Source: Tildeniella torsiva UHER 1998/13D | GTDB taxonomy: Bacteria > Cyanobacteriota > Cyanobacteriia > Phormidesmidales > Phormidesmidaceae | Length of the DNA: 64,000 bases | Assembly: GCA_019358835.1 (NCBI GenBank) | Contig: JAHHIH010000003.1 | Coordinates: 62,001 to 126,000 of the forward strand | Direction: 5' to 3' | Shown: piece after piece, positions 33,507 through 46,832 of the stretch | Position numbering within the stretch: position 1 is the stretch's first letter | How the letters are laid out: the number at the start of each line of letters is the position of its first letter | Made by a program: the position numbers and the translations under genes | Notes under the pieces: generated by a model | Told to the model about the DNA's origin: nothing | Databases searched by the model: none | The model's input: the letters and a program-made list of their open reading frames with translations, nothing else

Positions 33507-34565
33507 CTAAGCTCGCTCCAACACCCCCTCCTGGCGGAGCCCTGCCAAACAGCTCTGCCCCGTGCAGAATAGTACCGTTCTCAGCTCGGCCATCAGCACC
33601 TCGGCCAGGGCAGCCACGGCCTCCTCTGACTCACTCGCAGCTCGCAGAAACGGCATCGCCAGCCCCGCCAGGTCGGCTCCTAGAGCCAGGGTCTTGGCCA
33701 CATCCAGCCCGTGGCGCAGCCCTCCGGAGGCAACTAGCGGCAGGGCGGGGGCTACCCTATGCGCCTGCACAATGCAATCTGCCGTGGGCAAACCCCATTC
33801 CCCAAAGGTCTGCCCCAGCCGTCGCTGGTGGGCATCCACCGCTCGCTCACTTTCTACCCTGGCCCAGGAGGTGCCCCCTGCCCCGGCCACATCCACCGCC
33901 GCCACCCCGGCCTCTACCAACCGCCGCACCATGGGGGCCGAAATGCCGTTGCCGACCTCCTTGGCAATTACGGGCACGGTTAGCCCAGCGCAAAGCTGCT
34001 CTATTTTCTCTAACAGCCCTTTGAAATTCGTATCGCCTCCGGTCTGCACCGCCTCTTGCAGCGGGTTGAGGTGCAAGATCAGCGCGTCGGCCTCCAGGGT
34101 TTCTACTACGCGGCGGCACTGGTCGAGGCCGTAGCCGTAGTTCAGCTGCACTGCCCCCAGATTCGCCAGCAGGAAGATATCTGGGGCCTGGTGCCTGACC
34201 GCAAAGGTCTCCATCACAGCGGGATTTTCTACGCCTACCCGCTGGGAACCCACCCCCATCGCCAGGCCATAGTGCTGGGCCACTGCCGCCAACCGTCGGT
34301 TGATCTGGTGCGCCTCTGCCGTGCCCCCGGTCATGGATGAAATCAGCAGCGGTGCCCTTAACTGATGCCCTAAAAACGTCGTGACCAGATCGATATCTTG
34401 ATAGTCCAGCTCTGGCAGGCAGCAGTGGGTAAACCGATAGCGCTCTAGCCCCGTGGTGATTTGGGCACACTGCACCGGCCCTTCTAGGCAAATGCGCAGG
34501 TGGTCGGCCTTGCGGGTCTGGGTCTCGTGGGCCTGGGTTTCGGCGGCGACGGGCAGTAGAGTCAC
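33507..34565 (-). CDS. fni: Isopentenyl-diphosphate delta-isomerase, type 2 (FMN)
   Basis: This 352-residue FMN- and NADPH-dependent enzyme interconverts IPP and DMAPP, feeding carotenoid, chlorophyll-tail and quinone synthesis. It has an N-terminal [36 protein letters not shown], the [17 protein letters not shown] motif and [11 protein letters not shown], with FMN-phosphate contacts in [21 protein letters not shown]. Cyanobacteria use this type 2 isomerase, so it fits. The start is a GTG at 34563-34565. It is 82 bp from pyrR on the same strand. Confidence 0.95.
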   Translation of the reverse strand: MTLLPVAAETQAHETQTRKADHLRICLEGPVQCAQITTGLERYRFTHCCLPELDYQDIDLVTTFLGHQLRAPLLISSMTGGTAEAHQINRRLAAVAQHYGLAMGVGSQRVGVENPAVMETFAVRHQAPDIFLLANLGAVQLNYGYGLDQCRRVVETLEADALILHLNPLQEAVQTGGDTNFKGLLEKIEQLCAGLTVPVIAKEVGNGISAPMVRRLVEAGVAAVDVAGAGGTSWARVESERAVDAHQRRLGQTFGEWGLPTADCIVQAHRVAPALPLVASGGLRHGLDVAKTLALGADLAGLAMPFLRAASESEEAVAALAEVLMAELRTVLFCTGQSCLAGLRQEGVLERA

Positions 34566-34647
34566 AGGGAATTGGCAAAATCAACGCCCCCTATCCTAAG
34601 AAAAATTGAGGCGCTTGAGGGGCGATCGCACACCAGACGTAACACCC

Positions 34648-35190
34648 CTACCCCTTCAATAGCTCCACCCCATCTCGCCCGTCCACATCCTGCAAAAACA
34701 CCTTCACCGACTCATCCTTCGCCGTCGGCAGGACTTTACCGACAAAGTCAGGGCGCACGGGCAGTTCTCGATGGCCCCGGTCAATCAGCACCGCCAGGCG
34801 AATGGCGCTGGGCCGACCGTAGTCGATCACGGCATTGAGGGCGGCGCGAATGGTGCGCCCGCTAAAGATCACATCGTCTACCAGCACCACGACGCGATCG
34901 CTGATATCGAAGGGAATCTCGGTGCGGGCCGGGGTGCGCGTGCTGATTTTATCCAAGTCATCGCGGTACAGGGTGATGTCGATCGCCCCTACCGGCAGGT
35001 CTACCCCCTCAAGCCTCTGAATTTGCTGGGCCAGCAGATGGGCCAGGGGTACACCGCGCGTGTAAATACCCAGCAGCACCAGACGGCTCAGATCGCCGCC
35101 CCGCTCCACCACCTCCGACGCCAGTCGGTTTAGCGTGCGGCGCATTTCCTCCGCCGATAAAATCTCGACCACGCTGCTGCTTGCATTCAT
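34648..35190 (-). CDS. pyrR: PyrR bifunctional regulator / uracil phosphoribosyltransferase
   Basis: At 180 residues this has the normal length. The PRPP-binding motif is [18 protein letters not shown] (about 107-124), preceded by the conserved LYRDD and [19 protein letters not shown]. In Gram-positive bacteria PyrR binds pyr mRNA to attenuate transcription and also makes UMP from uracil. In cyanobacteria the regulatory role is unproven. The ATG at 35188-35190 follows a strong AGGAGG site. No pyr genes are adjacent. Confidence 0.95.
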   Translation of the reverse strand: MNASSSVVEILSAEEMRRTLNRLASEVVERGGDLSRLVLLGIYTRGVPLAHLLAQQIQRLEGVDLPVGAIDITLYRDDLDKISTRTPARTEIPFDISDRVVVLVDDVIFSGRTIRAALNAVIDYGRPSAIRLAVLIDRGHRELPVRPDFVGKVLPTAKDESVKVFLQDVDGRDGVELLKG

Positions 35191-35336
35191 CCCCTGACCT
35201 CCTGGCAGCCGTAAAGCCTCACTATACCTGACCTACAGGGGCAGCTTGTGCAACCCATCTGTAGTAAGTGGCCAAAGAAAAACGGCCAGCACCGATCGGG
35301 CTGTTGCCAGCGAATTACCTGACAGGTGTAATAATT

Positions 35337-35486
35337 CAAAGTTCAAAATTAAAAATTAAAAATTAAAACCTCTAGCGATCCATTGAAGTGCTTGCCCGTT
35401 TTGCTTAGTACAACAGGCAGAAGTAAACCTGCCGCTCAGGAGGCTTGAAACGCTGAAACCCTGAGGATTTTCCATTTTGAACTTTG
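35337..35486. repeat. A/T-rich inverted-repeat element, about 150 bp
   Basis: The arms CAAAGTTCAAAAT (35337-35349) and ATTTTGAACTTTG (35474-35486) are exact inverted copies, with extra AAATT and TTGCATTTTGAACT repeats beside them. The 320-bp gap between pyrR and the TerB-like gene holds no gene. A related sequence (AATTCAAAACTCAAAACTCAAAATT) lies at about 8961-8985. Confidence 0.6.
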
Positions 35487-35510
35487 CATTTTGAACTCCG
35501 CGTAGCAGCA

Positions 35511-35921
35511 CTAGCCCCGGTTTTTGATCGTCATCACCTGCACAATCTGCTGGGCCAGGGGGCTAGGGATCTCTAAAATGCGGTACAGGTCTTCTAAAAA
35601 TGCCTGTTCCTGGGGGGTAACGGTGCGGTCAGACAGCACCAGATCGGTGGCGATCGCAAAGGCTGTCTCCCGCAGATCTTGGGGCAAAATGGCCTTGGCC
35701 TGGTCAACCATCACCCCTGGCCCCTCGGTTTTAAGACGCGTCAGCAGCATGTCAAACAGGTGGTGCATCGCGTCTTTGGAATAGCTGCTAAACAACGCCA
35801 TACGAGACAGCAGCATGGTCATATCCTGACCCTCCTGGTCGGCCAGGTAGCCGTCGGCGGCGATCGCCACTAGCGCAATACTGGCCAGCGCCTCGGCGGT
35901 GCCCATGGATGACTCAGTCAT
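35511..35921 (-). CDS. TerB-like (tellurite resistance) domain protein
   Basis: The 136 residues are all helical. The pattern ALVAIAADGYLADQEGQDM and later DLVLSDRTVTPQEQAFLEDLYRIL is that of the TerB domain, with paired acidic helix starts (ADGYLADQE; SDRTVTPQE) that may bind metal. In cyanobacteria such single-domain proteins are common and have no proven link with tellurite; roles in membrane-associated stress responses have been suggested. The start at 35919-35921 gives MTESSMG; a second Met at residue 6 is possible. Confidence 0.85.
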   Translation of the reverse strand: MTESSMGTAEALASIALVAIAADGYLADQEGQDMTMLLSRMALFSSYSKDAMHHLFDMLLTRLKTEGPGVMVDQAKAILPQDLRETAFAIATDLVLSDRTVTPQEQAFLEDLYRILEIPSPLAQQIVQVMTIKNRG

Positions 35922-36084
35922 GGCGATTTTCTCGGTATCCTTGGCAGAAAGCCCTATATGACCTTATCTTTGCCCTAAAGCCAGCGCGGCGCAATCCAGT
36001 TGTGAGGAGTCTTTACAGCTAGGTGCTAGGTTATGCAAATGGCATCCGCCAAACTACCTAACCTTGTGATCAAACTCACCGCTG

Positions 36085-36212
36085 GCAGTGACAAATTCGC
36101 TAGGTTTTCAGGAACCTTCCAGGGATACTAAGGTTGACTCAACTTTAGCCGAGTCATCTACAGGGAACACACAACCAACCGGCAAGCCCGCAAGGGACTG
36201 TCGGTTTTTTTT
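36085..36212 (+). ncRNA. Possible small RNA or attenuated leader ending in a terminator
   Basis: The 408-bp gap between the TerB-like gene and the next plus-strand gene has no coding frame that I accept, but it contains stacked potential stems. These are AACCTT with AAGGTT (36112-36136) and GACTC with GAGTC (36136-36155). A hairpin at 36178-36204 (ACCGGCA with TGTCGGT, inner CCC-GCAA-GGG) is followed directly by eight Ts, a convincing terminator. A TTGACT hexamer at 36134 with TCTACA 17 bp later could be a promoter for a very short leader. The transcript start is a guess; the terminator is seen. Confidence 0.35.
36178..36212 (+). terminator. Rho-independent terminator upstream of the 36330 gene
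   Basis: A seven-pair outer stem with one G-U and a CCC-GCAA-GGG inner stem is followed by TTTTTTTT. It does not follow any plus-strand gene, so it must end a non-coding transcript or attenuate the leader of the membrane-protein gene 118 bp downstream. Confidence 0.75.
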
Positions 36213-36329
36213 GGCTGTCGCCGCCCAGGCAATACTGCCCCAGACAATGCAAATTGTGACGAGGGAGCGCTGCCCCAGAAGGCATCCACCAAAATAGGCT
36301 TATCCTTCACCCCCCGGTGGCCCGCGAAC

Positions 36330-37133
36330 ATGGCTGAAGAGTCTTCCCCCGTCCCTCTATCGCCGCCGTCGATACCGGCTGATCGGGAGCGATCGCTTGT
36401 CCCCAGTGCGCCCCGCTGGTTTGCCCGACTGCTGACGCCAGAGTCTCACCAGCTTACCCTAGGAGGGCACCTCATTTTGGCCGGCACGCTGCTGCTGGGC
36501 TGCCTCACCGTCAATGCCTGGATGTTTACCTTTGCCCAACGCCAGGAGCGCGACTGGCTCAGCCTAACCACCGTGACTAAAACCCTTGAAGACAGCCGGG
36601 CGATCGCCGCTAACGTGCAGGGCACCGCCGCCGAGCAAGCCAGAATGGTCGATCAGTTCATGCTGGTTCAGGCCCGCATCGAAACCCACGCCCAGGTGAT
36701 GGGGCTGTTCTATAAACTCAACTTCATCGCCCTCGGCACCATCGGCCTGGCCACCGGCATCGCCTCCATTAGCCTATTTTTCATCAGCAAGGCCGGGTGG
36801 GAGCGGGTCAACAACGCCCTGATCAATCTGTTTATTGTCTCTACCGGGCTGGTCATCTTTCACAGCAACCTGATCTTTATCTTCAAATTTCAGGACAACA
36901 TTCGCCTCAACGGCCAGCTTTATACCGAATACACCGAACTCTACAACACCGTACTCAGCTACTGGGCGATTCAGCCCACCGCCCCCAACAGTCCAGCCCC
37001 AGCAGACTTTATTCTCGCCACCGACCAGCAGCTAGCCGAACTGGGCAAAATCGCCCTCGACTTCGACGTCAGCCGCATCGCTGAACTCAGCCAGCCCCTT
37101 GAGACCCTAGGCAACCCACCCCAGGGAGAATGA
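36330..37133 (+). CDS. Membrane protein of unknown function
   Basis: This protein has 267 residues. A Pro/Ser-rich cytoplasmic N-terminus (~1-35) precedes a membrane helix at ~48-68 (HLILAGTLLLGCLTVNAWMF). A polar helical stretch (~70-125) is followed by helices at ~130-153 (KLNFIALGTIGLATGIASISLFF) and ~165-185 (ALINLFIVSTGLVIF). The soluble C-terminal part is ~190-267. I recognise no family; it looks like a cyanobacteria-specific protein. Plus-strand reading from ATG 36330 has no strong Shine-Dalgarno site. A terminator-like hairpin lies in its leader and suggests attenuation. Confidence 0.75.
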   Translation: MAEESSPVPLSPPSIPADRERSLVPSAPRWFARLLTPESHQLTLGGHLILAGTLLLGCLTVNAWMFTFAQRQERDWLSLTTVTKTLEDSRAIAANVQGTAAEQARMVDQFMLVQARIETHAQVMGLFYKLNFIALGTIGLATGIASISLFFISKAGWERVNNALINLFIVSTGLVIFHSNLIFIFKFQDNIRLNGQLYTEYTELYNTVLSYWAIQPTAPNSPAPADFILATDQQLAELGKIALDFDVSRIAELSQPLETLGNPPQGE

Positions 37134-37364
37134 CACCTGACTTTTTGAGCAAGGCAGACTTCAGGTCAAAGCACGGGGGTAAGAGGCCCAGTTGCCCAAA
37201 CCTTTCACCCCCCAACCAGCGGGGAACATTATTCAGGACTCTTGAGCTATTGCAGATGTCCACTTGATTCGGACACCGGTTGAGGTAAGCCCCACACCAG
37301 AAGGTTTCCCGGCAGCGAACTCTCCTCCGCTCTGCTCACGTGCAATAACTTCAGACCAAATTTC

Positions 37365-38852
37365 CTACTTGCCCGAGGCCCGCTGGTAGAACCGCTGCAT
37401 ATCCTCAAACCACAGCCGCCGCGACTCATCCCAGGTGTAGAACATGTGACCCCCCTGGAAATGCCGCAGGGTGAGGTTTGGCTGTAGCTCTGGGTTGAGG
37501 TTCATCAAATCCCGCAGGTGCTCTGAGGAAAAGTAGGGCGTCACCAAATCATAGATGCCGTGGGTAATGTAGACCTGGAGGTAGGGGTTGAGGGCCATGC
37601 CCACCCGCAGGTCATCCACCGAGCCCACAAAACCCTGGCGGTACTCACTTTCGGGCAAAAACTCCCAGGCTTTGAAGACCTCAAAGCTGAGCAGGTTGTA
37701 GGTCAGGGTAGTGTTCACCCCCAAGGTAGAGCGCAGGTGGCTATTGATGGCTCCGGTAAACAGGCGATCGATGCCCTCTAGGGTGGGGTCAGTGCCCTCA
37801 TGCAGCAGGCGATCGGGGAAGGGGTCGATCGCAGTCACAGAGCCATCGTAGAATCCCAAAATGCGCTGCTGGTGGCGCAGCAGCTCGCGGGCAAACACCA
37901 CAATATCGATGCGGCCCCGGTGGCGCTGCACCACCTCCAGCGGCAGGCCAATCAGGTGGGCCAGCTGGCCAAAGACCCGCTGCTGGTCCTCGCCAGAGGC
38001 GGTGCTACCCAGAGCTAACAACGGAATCAGGGATTTACGGGCAAAGTCGGCGGCCTTGGCCCCGTGGGCAGCCGGGCTGTCGGTGGTGTCCACCTGCCCG
38101 TGGTACACCGCCGTCGCCGCCATCGAGGGAATCACCGTGGCCCAGCCGCTGAGGCTGTAGTCGTTGCCCTCCAGCAGCATAAACTCCATTACGGGCGAAA
38201 TCAGAATCGCCCCGCACAGGCCGACGCCATAGTCTTGCTGAAGCTTGCGGCAGAGCTTGGCCACCCGAAAGCCGCCGTAGCTCTCCCCAGCGATAAATAC
38301 CGGCGACAGCCAGCGGTGGTGGGCCGACAGATAGCCCTGAATAAACTCGCCCAGGGCATTGAGGTCGCGATCGACCGTCCAGAATTTTTTGGCCTTTTCG
38401 TCGGGTTTATCGTCCTCTTTGTCAGCAGCTTTTTCGTCAGATTTCTCGGCTTTGTCGCCCTGCTTGGGCAAAACGCGGCTAAAGCCCGTGCCCACTGGGT
38501 CGATAAAGACTAGATCGGTAAAGCTCAGCCAGCTTTCGCCGTTGTCGGCTACCTGAACCGGCGGGCGCGGCAGGCTGCCGTCGGGGTTAAACACCACGCG
38601 ACGCGGCCCCAGCGCCCCCACATGCAGATAGGCCGAGGCCGCCCCCGGCCCGCCGTTGAACACAAAAGTGATAGGTCGCTGGGCCGGGTTCTGATCGGCG
38701 ATCGTGTAGGCCACGTGGAACAGCTCCGCCACGGGTTTGTCGTTTTCGTAGAGCGTTTGCCACTGGGCCGAAGCAGTGTAGGGTTGGCTACCGTGGGGAG
38801 TAGTCAGCTGGTGCTCAGTGGTGTTGCCCTGACGCGGAGGAGTTTCTGGCAT
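37365..38852 (-). CDS. Peptidase S10 family protein (serine carboxypeptidase-like)
   Basis: This protein of about 495 residues starts at ATG 38850-38852 (MPETPPRQ); a start 60 bp upstream is also possible. It has the alpha/beta-hydrolase serine carboxypeptidase pattern: FVFNGGPGAASAYLH (oxyanion region), LVFIDPVGTGFSR, the nucleophile in FIAGESYGGFRV, Asp near VYITHGIYDLVTPY and His in RHFQGGHMFYTW. A Lys/Glu/Asp-rich insert after GFSRVLPK is low complexity and probably a flexible loop. There is no signal peptide, so it should be cytosolic, unlike eukaryotic S10 enzymes. It probably trims C-terminal residues from peptides. Confidence 0.9.
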   Translation of the reverse strand: MPETPPRQGNTTEHQLTTPHGSQPYTASAQWQTLYENDKPVAELFHVAYTIADQNPAQRPITFVFNGGPGAASAYLHVGALGPRRVVFNPDGSLPRPPVQVADNGESWLSFTDLVFIDPVGTGFSRVLPKQGDKAEKSDEKAADKEDDKPDEKAKKFWTVDRDLNALGEFIQGYLSAHHRWLSPVFIAGESYGGFRVAKLCRKLQQDYGVGLCGAILISPVMEFMLLEGNDYSLSGWATVIPSMAATAVYHGQVDTTDSPAAHGAKAADFARKSLIPLLALGSTASGEDQQRVFGQLAHLIGLPLEVVQRHRGRIDIVVFARELLRHQQRILGFYDGSVTAIDPFPDRLLHEGTDPTLEGIDRLFTGAINSHLRSTLGVNTTLTYNLLSFEVFKAWEFLPESEYRQGFVGSVDDLRVGMALNPYLQVYITHGIYDLVTPYFSSEHLRDLMNLNPELQPNLTLRHFQGGHMFYTWDESRRLWFEDMQRFYQRASGK

Positions 38853-39027
38853 GGCGATGCTGTTGAGAAGACACTCACTGTTATAGCGCGGGTGCTGCTG
38901 GGCAAAGGGCACAATTCCTAAAGCGAACGTGTCACAAATTTTCCTCTACTTATTCAGGAACGGACACAGTGCCCTCTGAAGATTTAGATTGGGTTAAATT
39001 AAATTCTGCTTTAGGAGTTGAGACCCG

Positions 39028-39882
39028 ATGAGATGGCTCCTGCCCAATATTATCAGCGCCTTTGATAACGTCTACAGCGGCTGGATTCTATGGAACTTGT
39101 TTTTGGCGGCGATTCCGCTGCTGCTGAGTTTTAGTTTATTTCGTCGCCAGAGCTTAGCCAATCGATGGTTTTTGGCGGCCTGCGTGCTGGTGGGGATAAT
39201 TGGCGTGCTGGGGCTGGGGCCTCGCATCCCTCGTGTTATGCAAGGGCTCTACAACCTGCTCCGAGACAACTCCAGTCCGATCTCCGGGTTTGAGCTGCTG
39301 TGGCTACTGGCGGTTACGGCCTTTGCCGGTCTGCTCAGCCTGAAAATTTTTAAGACCAAGCAAGATCCCCAGGGTTGGCTGTGGTGGGTTGGGCTGGTGG
39401 TGTTTTTGGTCTTTTTGCCCAACGCGCCCTACGTGCTCACCGACATTATTCATTTGATTCGAGGCACTAGCTCGGGACAGATTCGCATTTTGGTCGTGGC
39501 TCTGGTGTTCATTCCCCTTCACGCGGCCGCCATTTTGCTGGGGTTCGAAGCCTACGTCATCTCGATTCTCAATCTGGCCGCCTACCTCAAGCAGCACGGT
39601 GCCAAGGCGATGGTTTTGCCCCTCGAGCTAACGATTCACGCCCTCAGCGCGGTGGGCATCTACCTGGGTCGGTTTTTGCGCTTTAACAGCTGGGATCTGG
39701 TGGTTGACCCCACGGGCGTCATCGCCTATACCCTTGATGCTCTGACCTCAAAGCAACCGGCCGCTGTTATCTTCGTCACGTTTCTGATTTTGGCCAGCCT
39801 CTACTGGGTGATGAAGCAGATTACCTTGGGACTCAAGCTGCGCATTCGCTACGCTCGCCAGGGCATCGACGTGCTCGATTAA
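39028..39882 (+). CDS. DUF1361 family membrane protein
   Basis: This protein of 284 residues has about seven hydrophobic helices and the DUF1361 signature WWVGLVVFLVFLPNAPYVLTDIIHL (about 127-151), followed by PLHAAAILLGFEAYVIS and GIYLGRFLRFNSWD. The family has no known function. A cluster of conserved polar residues within helices (N-A-P-Y, T-D, R-F-N-S-W) suggests an active or transport site. The start at ATG 39028 is preceded by AGGAGTTGAG, a good ribosome-binding site. The next gene, a Ycf46-like ATPase, starts 108 bp downstream. Confidence 0.9.
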   Translation: MRWLLPNIISAFDNVYSGWILWNLFLAAIPLLLSFSLFRRQSLANRWFLAACVLVGIIGVLGLGPRIPRVMQGLYNLLRDNSSPISGFELLWLLAVTAFAGLLSLKIFKTKQDPQGWLWWVGLVVFLVFLPNAPYVLTDIIHLIRGTSSGQIRILVVALVFIPLHAAAILLGFEAYVISILNLAAYLKQHGAKAMVLPLELTIHALSAVGIYLGRFLRFNSWDLVVDPTGVIAYTLDALTSKQPAAVIFVTFLILASLYWVMKQITLGLKLRIRYARQGIDVLD

Positions 39883-39990
39883 CCTGGCTTCGGAGGCTGA
39901 GCGCAGCCGCAGCTAGACAGTCCGGAAGAAACAATGCCAACCCTGTAGGAGAAAGCGGGCACATTAGCCCTACCGTTACTTCTCTCAGCC

Positions 39991-41523
39991 ATGTCTTTTC
40001 AGACCAGCGTGCAGCATTTTCAAACTCTGGTGACCTCGTTTCATCCAGTAGTGGTGATCGACACCGTAGAAGAAGAGCGGGTGCAGGGGCTGATCAGCGC
40101 CGCCTGTAACGATATGCAGATGGCGGTGTTTGAGTGGAGCGTTGCCCAGGGGCTGATGCGATCGCCCGACAGCCCTGACCATCGCTGGCAAAATGAATAT
40201 GCGCCCCCCGGCACCAAGCGCGGCCAGGCTCTGCCCAAAACCGAGGAACCCCTCGACATGCTGCGCCACATTCAAGAGATGAGCTTTAAGGCCATCTTTT
40301 GGCTCAAAGACTTTGCCGAACACCTTAAAGATCCAGTGGTGGCCCGCCAGTTTCGAGAAGTATCTCAGCAGTTTTCCTACAACAGTTCCACCATAGTGCT
40401 CAGCGGCAGCGGCCATGCGTTACCGCCAACCATTGCCCAGAATGCAGTCTACTTAGACATCAAACTGCCAGAGCCCGAAGAACTCTATAAAGCTGTTTCT
40501 GAGACAGTGAAGACCCTCAGAGGTCAAGTCGCAATTAATTTAAATCCAGATGATGTTCGCGCCTTGGTGTCAGCTCTCCAGGGCATGACCCTGCACCAAG
40601 CTCGAAAAGTCGTGTCCTACGCAGCTCGGCATGACAGCAAACTCGACGTCAGTGATGTGAAGTGGGTACTAGAGCGCAAGGCCCGAGTGATTCACGAAGA
40701 GGGTCTGCTCGACTACTTTCCGCCCGAGACCAACCTGGCTGAGCTAGGAGGGTTTGAGGGCCTCAAGCGCTGGCTGGCCTACGCCAAGGTGGGCTTCACG
40801 CCCCAAGCCCGTCAGTACAACCTGCCCGCCCCTAAGGGAATTTTGATCGTGGGCATTCAGGGCTGCGGCAAGTCGCTGGCCGCCAAAACCATCGCCCGCC
40901 AGTGGAATCTCCCCCTGCTCAAACTCGATGCTGGTCGCCTCTACGACAAGTACATCGGCGAGTCCGACAAAAACTTTCGCCGCGCCGTCACCCTGGCCGA
41001 GACCATGGCCCCCTGCATTCTGTGGATTGACGAGATCGAAAAAAGCATGGGCCAAACCAGCAGCGAAGCCGATGGCGGGCTGAGCCGTCGGCTATTCGGC
41101 TACTTTCTCACCTGGCTGCAAGAAAAATCCCAGGAAATTTTTGTGGTGGCCACCGCCAATGACCTGTCAGCGATTCCGCCAGAACTGCTGCGCAAGGGTC
41201 GCTTTGACGAAATCTTTTTTGTGGATCTGCCTGAGGCTAACGAACGCCACGCCATCCTACAGATCCACTTAGGGCGGCGGCAGCAGGGTACCGACAACTT
41301 TGATCTCAGCGAGTTGGTAGTTGCCACTGAGGGCTTCAGCGGGGCTGAAATTGAGCAGGCCATCATCACCGCCCACTACCGCGCTCTATATGAAAATCAC
41401 CCCGCCGACACGACCCTGCTGCTCGATGAGATTAAACGTACTGTGCCCCTCTCCATTACCCGTCGCGAAGACATTCAGCGGCTGCGAACCATGGCTCGGG
41501 AAAGGTTTGTAGCAGTGAGATAG
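39991..41523 (+). CDS. ycf46: Ycf46-like AAA+ ATPase
   Basis: This protein has 510 residues. The N-terminal ~230 form a regulatory domain with a degenerate ATPase look ([42 protein letters not shown]). They are followed by a classical AAA domain with Walker A GIQGCGKS (about 287-294), Walker [11 protein letters not shown], sensor 1 in [12 protein letters not shown] and the arginine finger in [14 protein letters not shown]. Its closest named relatives are Ycf46 of algal plastids and its cyanobacterial counterparts, which are linked to inorganic-carbon responses. The exact substrate is unknown. AAA proteins of this type act as hexameric remodelling machines. Confidence 0.92.
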   Translation: MSFQTSVQHFQTLVTSFHPVVVIDTVEEERVQGLISAACNDMQMAVFEWSVAQGLMRSPDSPDHRWQNEYAPPGTKRGQALPKTEEPLDMLRHIQEMSFKAIFWLKDFAEHLKDPVVARQFREVSQQFSYNSSTIVLSGSGHALPPTIAQNAVYLDIKLPEPEELYKAVSETVKTLRGQVAINLNPDDVRALVSALQGMTLHQARKVVSYAARHDSKLDVSDVKWVLERKARVIHEEGLLDYFPPETNLAELGGFEGLKRWLAYAKVGFTPQARQYNLPAPKGILIVGIQGCGKSLAAKTIARQWNLPLLKLDAGRLYDKYIGESDKNFRRAVTLAETMAPCILWIDEIEKSMGQTSSEADGGLSRRLFGYFLTWLQEKSQEIFVVATANDLSAIPPELLRKGRFDEIFFVDLPEANERHAILQIHLGRRQQGTDNFDLSELVVATEGFSGAEIEQAIITAHYRALYENHPADTTLLLDEIKRTVPLSITRREDIQRLRTMARERFVAVR

Positions 41524-41644
41524 TCGCTCCCATACCCCTAGTGGCTTCAAGGCCTCCCATAAACCAACCGTGCTTTACAAGCAAATCTTTTTAGAGCCTT
41601 TATAGCCCAGTTTTAACCCGCAAAAATCTGCCAGAGCTTAGCGG

Positions 41645-42769
41645 TCAAGCGTCTAAATAATCAAGCGCCATCTGAAGAGACGCGCAGTCAACTTTAAAGG
41701 AATCTTGAGACGGTCGAGCACGCTCACGGGGAAGATTAGAGAAGTCGATGGTCTTTAAAGACTCTGGGGTAACCTGACCCCGAACGCCGCACCACCGGCC
41801 ATTGAGCCCGCTAATTTGGCGGCGATGGGCCCAGCGGCTGGCCCAGCCCGGAGAGTAAAGTTCGACGACCTTAACGCCGCTGCCAGGCCGATCGGGGTTT
41901 TGCAGCCCTAAGCGATTGAATGCCATATGGCTAAGGGCCGCACCGTGAACAGCGACTACGACCTTAACATCGCGGGTAATCGACCATTTTTGAGCACAGG
42001 TTAAGTCTTCGAAGTAATAGGTTTTGAAGCCCTTGTCTTCGAGAAACTGGGTTATTTCGTCGTTGTTGGTTAAACAACGATTTCCCCGGCGGGGGATAAA
42101 AATTTTCTCAACATCTAAAGACTCACAGCCCGAAAACTCAGCTTCATTGAATAAGGCCGCGTGGAGATTGTAAAGCTTTGAATCTATCTCAGCAACTGGT
42201 TTTTCATTGATGATCGGGGTAAACTGAAGCGATTCCGGACTAGTAGCTGTGTCAGAGCGAGCGACCGAGAGCGAGACCACCTCACCATAGACACTTTCAT
42301 CGGTATAAATCACTGGAATGCCTAAGGTCTCAAACACCTCGCGAGCCAGGGTTGGAGCCCGTTCCCTAAGAATTACGTGAATATCTATATCTTGACCCAG
42401 GCGTTTGCTCAATATTTGCTTTGCAAACAAAGCCGGAGCCGCCAGGTTTTCAATGACGTGACCTATATTGATATCTAACTCTGGCCGACCATCAAATAAA
42501 AAATTTTCTGGGTAGTCTAATACCTGAACCCCTTTGACAGCTTTATAGAGCGCTTTACGAAGCTTCGCGCGTTTAGACCACAATTTTCTAGGGCCGGTCT
42601 CACCAGAGTTGACGGCTACTTTAATATGTAGCGGAAGCAAATATTCCTCAGGAAGAAATATCCTTTCAATTGCAGGGCGCAGTGTGTCTCCTAGCGCCGT
42701 GGGGTAAGAGAAAATCATTGAAGCGGGAATTTCTAGCTTGGGTAAAACTTCCACAAATGACGACCCCAT
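41645..42769 (-). CDS. GT61 family glycosyltransferase
   Basis: This protein of 374 residues has the GT61 (DUF563) catalytic domain in its C-terminal half: KIFIPRRGNRCLTNNDEITQFLEDKGF, KVVVAVHGAALSHMAFN and KVVELYSPGWASRW. In the family this region binds the nucleotide sugar. GT61 enzymes usually add xylose, GlcNAc or related sugars to glycans; in cyanobacteria they sit in exopolysaccharide loci. This gene and the 0.95 kb beside it are clearly more A/T-rich than the surroundings, which points to horizontal acquisition. There is no signal peptide. Confidence 0.85.
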   Translation of the reverse strand: MGSSFVEVLPKLEIPASMIFSYPTALGDTLRPAIERIFLPEEYLLPLHIKVAVNSGETGPRKLWSKRAKLRKALYKAVKGVQVLDYPENFLFDGRPELDINIGHVIENLAAPALFAKQILSKRLGQDIDIHVILRERAPTLAREVFETLGIPVIYTDESVYGEVVSLSVARSDTATSPESLQFTPIINEKPVAEIDSKLYNLHAALFNEAEFSGCESLDVEKIFIPRRGNRCLTNNDEITQFLEDKGFKTYYFEDLTCAQKWSITRDVKVVVAVHGAALSHMAFNRLGLQNPDRPGSGVKVVELYSPGWASRWAHRRQISGLNGRWCGVRGQVTPESLKTIDFSNLPRERARPSQDSFKVDCASLQMALDYLDA

Positions 42770-43728
42770 ACTTGCACTCTCTTTTAATAATATTCAAAAT
42801 ACTGAGAAAGAATAGTTTTTACCTTTTAGAACATAAAAATTACTAAATATAAATTTGCAAGGTCGATCCTACAACCGTGGGGAACTATGTGCTCCATTTT
42901 TTTATGGGACTATCTGCAATCTTATTGGCTATATTTCGACAGCTTAAAGCTTTGATTATGTCTTTTTTCATACACTTACCTTACAGCTCTAATAAAAAAT
43001 ATGAGTGCTGTACTGAAACCTATGCCCAAGTTTACAGCTCAGGCTGGTTAACCGCAACGGCCTACCTGCGCTTTCATTAGTAAATAGGTAATTTAGCGAT
43101 TCGCCTCCTCTCTCGAAAAAATCCGGCAACAAAATAAACAATGCCCCTAGGCATCACAGTCAGAGTGAGGAATCTCAGGACTTAAAGTGGCTCAATAGAG
43201 ACAGAACTTAATCAATGCTCCGTAAAGTCCACAGGCTAAGTCATTTTTACTGGCGATCGCCCCCGTATTGCCATTACAGACCTCAGCTATATGATTCCTT
43301 CACCCTTGAGCGGCGAACGTTAAGGGAATGTTAGCCCTAAGGCTACCTGATCTAACCCGATCTAACTAATAAGTGTGGCAACAGTGAGCTTAGTGGTTGA
43401 CCGCATTGGGCTTCTTTATGGATCCCAAACGGTAAGATTTTAGCTTATGCCAATGGATGAACTCTTTGGACATAAGCGACTGGCGATCGCATTCAAACCG
43501 AGAACGACGCTCTGCTTCATTGATATTGCCCACCAGATCTCACTGGGGAGCTGCTTCAACTGGGCTCTGTTTCTAGGGAAGACACCTTGCCAAGTGTTTA
43601 TAGATGCTCCTTCACGCGTTCGATCCATCGCGATCGCATTACCTTAGGGGCCGCTCTACCTAGCCGGAATGATAAGGATCGTTAGAATAACGTTAAATTG
43701 ATAAAGCGTTTTCACTAAGCCCCCAGAT
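42770..43728. other. 959-bp gap with no supported gene
   Basis: The first 200 bp are A/T-rich and must include the GT61 promoter. The rest has HIP1 octamers and scattered short repeats such as CTAACCCGATCTAAC (about 43352-43366). Frames of 60-70 codons exist at 42877-43080 and 43447-43647, but neither has a ribosome-binding site or family likeness. The final ~100 bp contain the uvrA promoter. No LexA-type box is obvious. Confidence 0.6.
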
Positions 43729-46824
<3,096 letters not shown>

Positions 46825-46832
46825 TGCATTCA

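Noticed and set aside
42877..43080. 67-codon plus-strand reading frame in the gap after the GT61 gene
   Set aside because: No ribosome-binding site, no family likeness, A/T-driven composition; the first part looks membrane-like only because of T-rich codons.
43447..43647. 66-codon plus-strand frame upstream of uvrA
   Set aside because: Ends in HIP1-derived IAIALP, an opposite-strand frame overlaps it, and no motif or start signal supports it.
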